DNA of 16,576 nt, from NCBI GenBank assembly GCA_021160245.1, contig JAGHCW010000220.1:1-16576 (forward strand), read 5' to 3'. The first letter of the stretch is position 1. Each line of letters opens with the position of its first letter. Source of the stretch: a bacterium (GTDB lineage: Bacteria; B130-G9). The translations under genes were made by a program, and so were the position numbers. Below are positions 8,123-14,349 of this stretch, piece by piece. Below the pieces are notes generated by a model. The model was given only the letters and a program-made list of their open reading frames with translations. It searched no databases and was not told the DNA's origin.

Positions 8123-8244
8123 CCCAGAGTATGAAGAACGACAACAGCAATTATGAAAATCAGAACACCGATTGTACAGGCCAGGATATCGAGAAATGAG
8201 AAACTGAAGAAGCCAATATCTGAAGAGCCCTTTCTTCGCGCCAA
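8119..8244 (-). CDS. 41-residue single-helix membrane protein
   Basis: A short gene with start TTG (8244-8242) and AGGAG seven bases upstream. It codes for a basic N-terminus (MARRKGSSD), then FFSFSFLDILACTIGVLIFI and a further hydrophobic run to residue 38, one membrane helix with the N-terminus inside. It ends at the TGA 8121-8119, overlapping the next ATG. The start of the helix, FSFLDILACTIGVLIF, resembles the first helix of ExbD/TolR, whose conserved Asp works in proton-driven energy transfer. Here that residue is Asp19. The paralogous segment of the upstream protein has FPFMAVLSCIIGSLVF with Met at this place. Termination and reinitiation at ATGA, or a frameshift making a fusion, are both possible. 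Coding is supported by the ribosome site, the overlap, and this similarity. Confidence 0.7.
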   Translation of the reverse strand: MARRKGSSDIGFFSFSFLDILACTIGVLIFIIAVVVLHTLG

Positions 8245-8267
8245 ATCCCTGCTCCTATGCCGCCCGA

Positions 8268-9035
8268 TTATCCGCCAAAGAAGAGCTCCCATTCGTCAAG
8301 AACAGGCTCATAGCCAACCGCCCATCCAGAAGCCTCTGAGAGCCGCCTAAGCTTGTCGAATACCGATACCCCGTCCGTGCGAATCAAGAATATCACATAC
8401 TTCGACGGGACCTCAAGACCGGACGCGGTGAGCCACTCCTCAAAAGTAGCATCCTTAACTCCATCCTCAAGCACAGGAATCGCAACAGCTGCCGGCCATA
8501 TCATCGCCTCGTTCAGCCTGCATTCCACATATATGGGCGTCTCGAGCCCTTTTTGCGACTGTTTCCGAACCGTTACAGCAACCGTTCTGCTCGCCGACAG
8601 CATCGCCGCCTTCTTCTTCAAATCATCAAGCTCCGCCGACCGGTCCCTATTCTTCGACTCGAGATTTGCGATCATCTCAAGGAGGCGCTCTCTCTCGGCG
8701 CCAAGCTCCGCAAGCCGTCTCGTGAGCTCTTCCGACTCCTGTTTCCGCCTCAGGAGCTCATCTGGCGATGGAACCTTCTTATCGACCAGAAACTCATTGT
8801 TCTCTCTCAGCTCCTGCTTGAGGCGCAGAAGCTCGGCTTCTTTCTCCTGCAAATCGGATTGTGCGCCCAGGACATCATCCTTGATGTCCCTCGTATCCAC
8901 GAGGTCCTTGCTGTATGCGATGAAGATAAAAAGGATGAAGACCAGCGAGCCGATAATGCATGACAGCACGGCCATGAATGGAAAATGCAGAACCTCTACT
9001 TGTCCATCTGAGGACGATCTTCGGTGCCTTCGCAC
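8268..9035 (-). CDS. membrane-anchored coiled-coil protein, first gene of envelope operon
   Basis: A 255-residue protein from a GTG start (9035-9033). The N-terminus is basic (MRRHRRSSSDG), followed by one membrane helix at 18-41 (VLHFPFMAVLSCIIGSLVF and on). A long charged coiled coil covers about 55-148, and the C-terminal domain 165-255 holds PIYVEC, YVIFLIRTDG and GWAVGYEPVLDEWEL. The helix motif FPFxAVLxCxxG recalls planctomycete membrane proteins usually annotated as hypothetical. With the N-terminus inside, the coil and domain should lie in the periplasm. The stop is 23 bp before the TTG of the 41-residue gene. The ribosome site is weak (GGGTGT at some distance). No enzyme motif was seen. 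Function is inferred only by analogy: ExbD/TolR-like architecture extended by a coiled coil. Confidence 0.82.
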   Translation of the reverse strand: MRRHRRSSSDGQVEVLHFPFMAVLSCIIGSLVFILFIFIAYSKDLVDTRDIKDDVLGAQSDLQEKEAELLRLKQELRENNEFLVDKKVPSPDELLRRKQESEELTRRLAELGAERERLLEMIANLESKNRDRSAELDDLKKKAAMLSASRTVAVTVRKQSQKGLETPIYVECRLNEAMIWPAAVAIPVLEDGVKDATFEEWLTASGLEVPSKYVIFLIRTDGVSVFDKLRRLSEASGWAVGYEPVLDEWELFFGG

Positions 9036-9041
9036 TGTTAT

Positions 9042-9108
9042 AGAACACCCATAATATGTAGGGACAGAGAACCTATGAAACCGCTAGAAGAACACCCCAG
9101 AGAACCTA
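9042..9108. repeat. duplicated AGAACACCC...CAGAGAACCTA block in the leader of the coiled-coil operon
   Basis: AGAACACCC at 9042-9050 and CAGAGAACCTA at 9065-9075 recur, closer together, as AGAACACCCCAGAGAACCTA at 9089-9108. The first copy carries 14 extra bases between the halves. The block lies just upstream of the GTG at 9035 on the minus strand. A TTGACA (9131-9126, minus) with a poor -10 (TAGGTT, 17 bp on) could make the copies part of the promoter or leader. Confidence 0.4.
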
Positions 9109-9237
9109 ATAGTTCGCCCGCAAACTGTCAATGAGTCTTCACTGGGGGAGTTTCCACAAGACGAAAACGGCAGAAGGGGGAAAGGGAGCTGCGCAGACCC
9201 ATTGACCCATTTGTTCTGCCTCGGCAAAAGAATCAGC

Positions 9238-9266
9238 TTGACAAGTTAGGATAGACGAACTATATT
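9238..9266 (+). promoter_or_regulatory. sigma-70 promoter of the DtxR-family gene
   Basis: TTGACA (9238-9243), 17 bp, TATATT (9261-9266): a near-consensus promoter. Transcription should begin near 9273, which makes the ATG at 9300 a better start than the in-frame GTG at 9273. Confidence 0.75.
9246..9264 (+). promoter_or_regulatory. candidate DtxR-type iron operator inside the regulator promoter
   Basis: TTAGGATAGACGAACTATA matches 13 of 19 positions of the DtxR/IdeR box as I remember it (TTAGGTTAGCCTAACCTAA). It fills the spacer and -10 of the promoter, where a repressor would block RNA polymerase. Its two halves are not a good inverted repeat, so confidence is limited. Autoregulation is the inference. 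Confidence 0.45.
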
Positions 9267-9299
9267 TGGGGTGTGGGAAATAATAAGACGAGTCGAATA

Positions 9300-9887
9300 A
9301 TGACTGGAAGCACGCAGAACATCACCGCCTCGATGGAGGATTACCTCGAGGCGATTTATCATATTTCGCGGGAACATAAGGTCGCTCGCGCGAAGCAGAT
9401 TGCCAGCAGGATGGACGTGGCGATGTCGTCCGTGACCGGCGCCCTGAGGCACCTGTCTCAGCATAAGCTGGTCAATTACGACCCTTACGAATACATCACG
9501 CTGACGGAGCGAGGCCAGAAGATTGCAAGCGACGTTGCGCGCCGGCATGGCGTATTCAAGTCATTTCTGATCAACGTCCTGTCCATTGACGAGGCGCAGG
9601 CGGACGAGACCGCTTGCGAGATGGAGCACGCGATTCGCGGTGAGGTCATGGAGCGTTTCCTGCTCTTTGCCCAGTTTGTCGAGAACTGCCCTCGCGCTGG
9701 ACGAGATTGGCTCGATGATTTTGGCCAATACTGCGAGAGGGGCGCGATCGGTGGACAGTGCGTCAAATGCCTCTCCGACCTTCTTGAGAAGTTGAAAGAG
9801 AAGCAAAATGCTTGTACTGCCGCGAGCACAGCATCAAGGACCGAGTGCAATGGCGGCGTTCTGTGCTGCGAGAGCCCGCAGCCTTAG
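9300..9887 (+). CDS. DtxR/MntR-family metal-dependent transcriptional repressor
   Basis: A 195-residue regulator that should bind Fe(II) or Mn(II) and repress the feo genes. The winged helix-turn-helix is within about 11-75 (KQIASRMDVAMSSVTGALRHL). The dimerisation/metal domain follows to about 128. Predicted metal ligands by alignment with MntR and DtxR are Asp14, Glu17, His83, Cys106, Glu109 and His110. Asp14/Glu17 are MntR-like, while Cys106 corresponds to DtxR Cys102, giving a mixed site. There is no SH3-like third domain. Instead the tail after 128 has cysteines at 130, 145, 154 and 157, and more at 172, 183, 189 and 190, which could hold a metal or cluster. The ATG at 9300 fits the promoter. 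It lies 120 bp before feoA. Confidence 0.92.
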   Translation: MTGSTQNITASMEDYLEAIYHISREHKVARAKQIASRMDVAMSSVTGALRHLSQHKLVNYDPYEYITLTERGQKIASDVARRHGVFKSFLINVLSIDEAQADETACEMEHAIRGEVMERFLLFAQFVENCPRAGRDWLDDFGQYCERGAIGGQCVKCLSDLLEKLKEKQNACTAASTASRTECNGGVLCCESPQP

Positions 9888-10007
9888 ATTATCAGAGGTA
9901 GAATAATACGGCAGCGTCTTGAGTCGCGATATGACTATCAGGAGTGGACAACGAGAGCTATAGGCCAGATGTGGCCGACTACTTGTGAATGGAATATGGG
10001 AAAAGCA

Positions 10008-10223
10008 ATGCCACTAACAACAGCGAAACTAGGCCAGAAAGTTATGCTCAAGAGCATCGATGCCGGGCGCGGGCTGAGGAGCAGACTAAACGCGATGGGC
10101 ATAGTGCCCGGGGTTGATCTCGTCGTTATGAACACGACATTTGCCGGGCCGATGGTGGTCATGGTGAAAAAGAGCAAGGTGATCTTGGGACGGGGCATCG
10201 CGACGAAGATGATGGTGGAGTAG
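10008..10223 (+). CDS. feoA: ferrous iron transport protein A
   Basis: A 71-residue cytoplasmic SH3-like protein that works with FeoB in Fe(II) uptake, probably by contacting its N-terminal domain. The start is set at the third in-frame ATG (10008), giving MPLTTAKLGQK, the usual FeoA beginning, and close to the family's common 75 residues. ATGs at 9969 and 9996 would add 13 or 4 residues of unfamiliar sequence. Family features visible are LGQKVMLKSIDAGRGLRSRL, NAMGIVPG and the closing LGRGIATKMMVE. No ribosome site is strong for any of the three starts. Unusually, feoB does not follow directly but lies 403 bp downstream. Confidence 0.93.
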   Translation: MPLTTAKLGQKVMLKSIDAGRGLRSRLNAMGIVPGVDLVVMNTTFAGPMVVMVKKSKVILGRGIATKMMVE

Positions 10224-10233
10224 TGTCGTTTTT

Positions 10234-10262
10234 TTGGTTCAGATGTTAGCTATGCCTAACAT
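10234..10262 (+). promoter_or_regulatory. candidate promoter upstream of feoB
   Basis: TTGGTT (10234-10239), 17 bp, TAACAT (10257-10262). The -10 overlaps the right arm of the operator at 10243-10262. A transcript from here would have a leader of about 360 bases before feoB. Confidence 0.45.
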
Positions 10263-10264
10263 AA
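10243..10264 (+). promoter_or_regulatory. candidate DtxR-type operator for feoB
   Basis: ATGTTAG and CTAACAT form perfect 7-bp arms around CTATGC (10243-10262). The core TTAGCTATGCCTAACATAA (10246-10264) matches 15 of 19 positions of the DtxR/IdeR box from memory. It overlaps the -10 of the candidate promoter, as expected for a repressor site. The likely ligand is the regulator encoded at 9300-9887. Confidence 0.65.
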
Positions 10265-10397
10265 TTGTCTATGGCTAGTAAACTGCAAATGATTGCACTT
10301 CAGAGTCAATATGATTGGGTTTTGATGCAGATAATGCAATCTCTATCTCAACACCCGGCGAAAGCGGTCGCGATGCAAATGGCTATCATTGTCCTAA

Positions 10398-10417
10398 CCC
10401 CCGAATTCATTCGGGGG
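10398..10417. repeat. REP-like hairpin 1 (TTCA loop)
   Basis: CCCCCGAA, TTCA, TTCGGGGG: a perfect 8-bp stem with a four-base loop. Confidence 0.7.
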
Positions 10418-10503
10418 CCTGCATCGGAGACAGCTGTCCGCCTTACATCCTCTTCAGGAAGGGATTTTTGGGAGGGAAGAGAAGGCCCTTGGCGTCTAGC
10501 TTT

Positions 10504-10523
10504 CACACGACTGAAGTCGTGTG
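10504..10523. repeat. REP-like hairpin 2 (TGAA loop, TTCA on the other strand)
   Basis: CACACGAC, TGAA, GTCGTGTG: a perfect 8-bp stem. Read on the minus strand the loop is TTCA, as in hairpin 1, while the stem sequence is different. Confidence 0.7.
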
Positions 10524-10546
10524 CTAACATAATAAGAGCCATTCCC

Positions 10547-10570
10547 ATCACCGCGTTCAGACGCGGCGAT
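10547..10570. repeat. REP-like hairpin 3 (TCAG loop)
   Basis: CCGCGT and ACGCGG pair around TCAG (10551-10566). Outer ATC and GAT pair across one A-C mismatch to give a 10-position stem. Loss of two bases from a stem-TTCA-stem form CCGCGTC/GACGCGG would give this sequence. Confidence 0.6.
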
Positions 10571-10626
10571 TCGGATTGAAAGAACTCCACGAATATGCGT
10601 AAAATTGTCGAAACTGAGAGAAACGT

Positions 10627-12786
10627 ATGCAAGAAGACAGAATAAAGATAGCACTTGCTGGAAACCCAAACTCCGGCAAGACGACGATATTTAACAATAT
10701 CACCGGCGCGCGTCAGCGCGTGGGCAATTATCCGGGCGTAACGGTTGAGAGGAAGGAGGGCAGCGCCTCATACAAGGGCCATTGGTTAAACGTCGTTGAC
10801 CTCCCCGGCACATACAGCCTAACGGCCTACTCAGTCGAGGAGCTCGTTGCCAGGGACTTCATTATCAACGAGCGGCCCGCCGTGGTTATCGATGTGGTCG
10901 ATACGTCGAATCTTGAGCGAAATCTATACCTCGCGGTACAGTTGATTGAGCTTGGTGTGCCTCTGGTTCTTGCGTTCAACATGAGCGACGTGGCGGAGCA
11001 GCGGGGAATGAAACTCGACCTTGCGCTGTTGTCAAGACTATTGGGCGCGCCGATAGTGCTCACGGTTGGACCTAAAGGCAAGGGGCTTGATGAGCTGCTG
11101 GAGGCGGCGATTGGTGTCGCGAATGGAGAGATCAAGTATCCGCCGGTTCGGGTTCATTATGGCAAACGTATAGACCGGCTGATTGACGGGCTAGAGCCGC
11201 TCGTTGAGGCGGATGCGGGGTTCACTGGACGGAGGCCGGCGCGGTGGGTCGCGTTGAAGCTTCTGGAGAATGACAGCAGGGCATTTGCGGACGTTAAGTC
11301 ACCTGCCCTGGCTGAGGCAGTTCAAGCGGGCATAGAGCATATTCAGAAGACCGCTGGGGATAGCCCGGAGACGGTCATCGCCGAGAGGCGCTATGGCTTC
11401 ATCTCTGGAGCCTGTCAGGAGGCGGTTCGGACAACGGTCGAGAAGAGACATGACTGGTCCGACAAGATCGACGCAGTGATGACGAACAAGGTGCTGGGCC
11501 TTCCGATATTCCTCGGCCTGATGTGGCTGATGTTCAAGTTCACGTTCGTTGCGAGCGAGCCGTTCATGGGCTGGATTGAGGACGCTTTCGCCATTCTGGG
11601 AGGATTAGTGGGACGATTTCTTACGGAGGGCAGCACGCTTCATGGCCTCTTGGTTGACGGCATCATCGGTGGTGTCGGCGGCGTTTTGGTCTTCGTGCCG
11701 ATCATTGGTTTTCTGTTTCTCTTTATGGCCGTGCTTGAGGCGACGGGTTACATGGCCAGGGCAGCCTTCATCATGGATACTTATATGCACAAAGTGGGGC
11801 TGCACGGGCAATCGTTCATCCCGATGATTCTCGGCTTCGGCTGCACCGTGCCCGGCATCATGGCCTGCCGCGTCATCCCCGACAGACGGGATAGGCTGGT
11901 AACGGTGCTCGTTACTCCCTTCATGTCCTGCGGCGCCAGACTACCTATTTACTCGCTGTTCATCGGGGCGCTGTTCGTTGAGCACGGAGGCACGGTTCTT
12001 TTTTCGCTCTATGCACTTGGGATACTCGTCGCGCTACTCTCGGCAAAGCTCCTCCGCAAATTCGTCCTGAAGGGCGACACCTCGCCTCTGGTCATGGAGC
12101 TGCCACCATATCGCGTGCCCACGGTCCGTGGGGTTCTTCTCCAGACCTGGGAGCAGGTGCGGATGTATATTAAAAAGGCCGGGACGATCATCCTGCTCGG
12201 CTCGATGATGATATGGTTTTTGAGCAGCTTTCCCTGGGAGCCTGAGTATTCAACGGATTACGGCGCGGCGATTGCAGGCGCTCAAGAGGCGCATCAGGGC
12301 AGACCCGCGGAGCAGCAGGCCGCCGTTAAGGAGCTTGAGGCGAGAATGCATGGGGAGAAGCTCCGCAATAGCTACGCCGGCATGTTGGGCAGAGCGATAG
12401 AACCTCTGATTAGACCGCTCGGTTTCGACTGGAAGATCGGCGTCGCCCTCGCTGGCGGCCTCGTGGCGAAGGAGGTCGTCGTCTCAACTCTCGGCACGCT
12501 CTACTCTGTTTCTGAGGCGGACGAGGAATCTCAATCACTTAGAGAGCGGCTCCAGAACGCTCGGTGGCCGGACGGCCGGAAGGTCTATACCCCGCTTGCG
12601 GCGTTCGCGCTGATGGTCTTCTCACTGCTCTATTTGCCGTGCTTCGCGGCGCTTGCGGTCATTAAGAAGGAGACTGGCACTTGGAAGTGGCCGCTTTTTG
12701 TTCTCGCCTACACAACTAGCGTGGCGTGGGTCATCTCATTGGTCATCTATCAGGTTGGAAGCGTTTTAGGAATCGGTCTTGGATAG
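10627..12786 (+). CDS. feoB: ferrous iron transporter FeoB
   Basis: A 719-residue inner-membrane Fe(II) transporter with an N-terminal G domain. G1 GNPNSGKT is at 12-19, G3 DLPG at 58-61 and G4 NMSD at 118-121; the helical regulatory part follows to about 275. The membrane part contains both Gate-type modules. Three conserved cysteine motifs are intact: GFGCTVPG (403-410, Cys406), PFMSCGARLPIY (431-442, Cys435) and YLPCFAALAVIKKETG (669-684, Cys672). The hydrophilic loop at about 536-580 is rich in Ala, Glu and Gln. The length is in the usual range. The start ATG is preceded by purine-rich GAGAGAAA. FeoC is not seen. Expression is probably controlled by the operator at 10243-10264. The next ORF overlaps its stop. 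Confidence 0.97.
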   Translation: MQEDRIKIALAGNPNSGKTTIFNNITGARQRVGNYPGVTVERKEGSASYKGHWLNVVDLPGTYSLTAYSVEELVARDFIINERPAVVIDVVDTSNLERNLYLAVQLIELGVPLVLAFNMSDVAEQRGMKLDLALLSRLLGAPIVLTVGPKGKGLDELLEAAIGVANGEIKYPPVRVHYGKRIDRLIDGLEPLVEADAGFTGRRPARWVALKLLENDSRAFADVKSPALAEAVQAGIEHIQKTAGDSPETVIAERRYGFISGACQEAVRTTVEKRHDWSDKIDAVMTNKVLGLPIFLGLMWLMFKFTFVASEPFMGWIEDAFAILGGLVGRFLTEGSTLHGLLVDGIIGGVGGVLVFVPIIGFLFLFMAVLEATGYMARAAFIMDTYMHKVGLHGQSFIPMILGFGCTVPGIMACRVIPDRRDRLVTVLVTPFMSCGARLPIYSLFIGALFVEHGGTVLFSLYALGILVALLSAKLLRKFVLKGDTSPLVMELPPYRVPTVRGVLLQTWEQVRMYIKKAGTIILLGSMMIWFLSSFPWEPEYSTDYGAAIAGAQEAHQGRPAEQQAAVKELEARMHGEKLRNSYAGMLGRAIEPLIRPLGFDWKIGVALAGGLVAKEVVVSTLGTLYSVSEADEESQSLRERLQNARWPDGRKVYTPLAAFALMVFSLLYLPCFAALAVIKKETGTWKWPLFVLAYTTSVAWVISLVIYQVGSVLGIGLG

Positions 12787-13060
12787 AAGCAGGAATACCG
12801 AGGCTGTTTATCGCAGCGCGGAGGAATTGCGGCGCCATATCGCCGCGCATTGCAGATTGCTTGCATCGCAACACGGGAAAGGAGGTGAACGCGAAGCTCA
12901 AACCGAACTCAATCGACCTCGGACGTGTGACAGCCCCAATTCGGAGAAGCTCAGGGCGGTGATACTGGAGGCTATCTCGGTCCTAGACGGCACGAGAAGA
13001 TGCTTCAAGTCGAGGCAATTGGAAGACCTTAGAAAGAAGTTGACGAAGGCGCTCCTTTAG
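12779..13060 (+). CDS. small helical protein coupled to feoB
   Basis: A 93-residue, charged, probably helical protein from a TTG start at 12779, with AGGAA six bases upstream. The start overlaps the end of feoB by 8 bp, so it should be translated with it. The N-terminal half has RSAEELRRHIAAHCRLL. The C-terminal half, from about residue 55, reads KLRAVILEAISVLDGTRRCF followed by KSRQLEDLRKKLTKALL. I recall small proteins with a similar 'FKSxQLExLRKKL' ending in other bacteria, all without known function. There is no membrane segment and no FeoC-type winged helix. Three cysteines are scattered. It is followed by a strong terminator, so it closes the feo transcription unit. A role in Fe uptake is suggested only by position. 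Confidence 0.65.
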   Translation: MDRSRNTEAVYRSAEELRRHIAAHCRLLASQHGKGGEREAQTELNRPRTCDSPNSEKLRAVILEAISVLDGTRRCFKSRQLEDLRKKLTKALL

Positions 13061-13114
13061 GAGGCGCGTAAGAAGAATTGTCCTACGGTCTGGCATGTTA
13101 GGGCCGGAAAGTGA

Positions 13115-13162
13115 GGGCGTGATTGAAAGCGACATCGGATCGCTTTGATCACGCCCTTTTTT
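13115..13162 (+). terminator. rho-independent terminator of the feo operon
   Basis: GGGCGTGAT (13115-13123) pairs with ATCACGCCC (13148-13156). An inner AAAGCGA/TCGCTTT stem continues it, and six T (13157-13162) follow. A classical, very stable terminator. Confidence 0.92.
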
Positions 13163-13198
13163 ATTGTGAGCAAATGACACAAGACAAGGAGAACAAGG

Positions 13199-14188
13199 AT
13201 GAAAAATGTAACGGTGCTCTGGGCGCTGGTCGTGATGATGGCGATGCTGTTCACGGGACAAGCAGTTGCGGAGGAGGTGACGGGGTGCCCACTTGGGCTG
13301 AAGAAGGGAGAGTTCTGGGTCAAGTCTCAAACGACATATCTGTATGCCGAGCGAGCGCTTTGGACGAACGAACCGGGCGAGAAGGCCGTCATGATGGACA
13401 TGCCGGAGAACTGGCATCAGAGGTTGACAAAAAGCAACTTACGGCTGGGTTACGGCATCACTGATAGACTTGATATCGGCCTGGTTATGGCCTACTTCGA
13501 CAAGCACGTCTGGAAGGGCAAGCACAAGCAGAAACCGAACGGCACGTGGTTTGTCAACGAGAGTAACAAAGAAGGCCAGGGGTTCGGCGATATCTGGCTC
13601 TCAGCCAAATACAAAATCGTCGCGGACAAGCAGCACATCGAGGCGATTTCGCTGGGCGCGGGTTTCCGGCTGGACGCCTCCGATGACTGCGAAGTGACCA
13701 AGGGCATCGGTTCCGGCGCAAAAGCCTTTAGGGCGGTACTTCTGACGCACGAGCATTTCGGGCAGTTTCACTTCTGCAACCATCTGTATTACGAATGGCA
13801 AGGCGGTAGGCGAGGCATCGACGTCAGGAACCAGAAGGGCGAGCTGGTCAAGTGGGAGAAATCAGGTCAGAACATCGGGGACAAGATAGGCTACAAGTTC
13901 AACGTTGAATACTGCATCAGCAAGGACGCGACCATCTGGGCCCATCTAGGTCTAATAGGCTGGCACAAGTTCGAGGACCAAGACTGCGATGGCGTTTCTA
14001 TCGACCGTAGCGATCGCTACGAGCACTCGGTCTTCCCGAAGCTAGTGTGGCTACCTGAAGGTCCCGCGCAAGAGCACCACAAGATATTCCTCGGCGTCAG
14101 ATGTCCCTACAAGTATAGAAAGGACTTCGAGTCGCACGTGATTCCGGTGCTGGGCATGATGTGGACTTGGGGCGGCGACAGCGGCTAA
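13199..14188 (+). CDS. secreted protein, probable outer-membrane beta-barrel
   Basis: A 329-residue protein with a clear signal peptide: basic start, hydrophobic residues 4-20, and likely cleavage after AVA (24). AAGGAG lies seven bases before the ATG. The mature part has many alternating, aromatic-rich strands typical of barrels, such as LRLGYGITDRLDIGLVMAYF and GFGDIWLSAKYKIV, repeated with short turns. The 'GFGD.WLSAKY' region resembles the putative porin family near phenol-degradation MetA proteins, by recollection. It does not end in the usual aromatic residue. It sits just after the feo terminator, so it is probably a separate unit, or is reached by read-through. No TonB box or plug domain was seen, so it is not a TonB-dependent iron receptor. 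Confidence 0.72.
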   Translation: MKNVTVLWALVVMMAMLFTGQAVAEEVTGCPLGLKKGEFWVKSQTTYLYAERALWTNEPGEKAVMMDMPENWHQRLTKSNLRLGYGITDRLDIGLVMAYFDKHVWKGKHKQKPNGTWFVNESNKEGQGFGDIWLSAKYKIVADKQHIEAISLGAGFRLDASDDCEVTKGIGSGAKAFRAVLLTHEHFGQFHFCNHLYYEWQGGRRGIDVRNQKGELVKWEKSGQNIGDKIGYKFNVEYCISKDATIWAHLGLIGWHKFEDQDCDGVSIDRSDRYEHSVFPKLVWLPEGPAQEHHKIFLGVRCPYKYRKDFESHVIPVLGMMWTWGGDSG

Positions 14189-14242
14189 TGCCTCAAGCGA
14201 ATTCGGCAATTCTAGACCTGGTTAGGGTCTTGGTCATCGCTC

Positions 14243-14287
14243 GTGGGGGCTCCGGTCCCGCTCCTTGGGCCATCAAGGGGCCCCCAC
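14243..14287. terminator. large stem-loop between convergent genes
   Basis: GTGGGGGC (14243-14250) pairs with GCCCCCAC (14280-14287). An inner CCTTG/CAAGG hairpin (14263-14278) lies inside the loop. It lies between the stops at 14188 and 14350 and may end transcription from either side, though no long T run follows. Confidence 0.5.
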
Positions 14288-14349
14288 AACTTCCATTCTG
14301 TTGACTAGATTGGTCGGGCTATATGACCCAAACTTCATCGAGTATCGGT

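Larger units (their letters stand above)
10224..10626. other. 403-bp gap between feoA and feoB
   Basis: No credible gene. From left to right it holds a T run at 10229-10235, a promoter with an inverted-repeat operator (10234-10264), and REP-like hairpins at 10398-10417, 10504-10523 and 10547-10570. A perfect 10-bp palindrome GACAGCTGTC lies near 10429. The 54 bp before feoB are A-rich. Confidence 0.6.

Noticed and set aside
8353-9054. Plus-strand open frame of 233 codons
   Set aside because: Serine- and arginine-rich shadow of the coiled-coil gene on the minus strand.
10265-10579. Open frame of 104 codons between feoA and feoB
   Set aside because: Covers the REP-like hairpins, has no ribosome site or domain, and ends at hairpin 3.
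12889-12899. Perfect AGGAGGTGA-type ribosome site inside the ORF after feoB
   Set aside because: No ATG, GTG or TTG follows at a workable distance.
13095-13101. ATGTTAG, equal to one arm of the feoB operator, also near 16288
   Set aside because: Single half-sites of seven bases are expected by chance in a window this long, and no partner arm is present.
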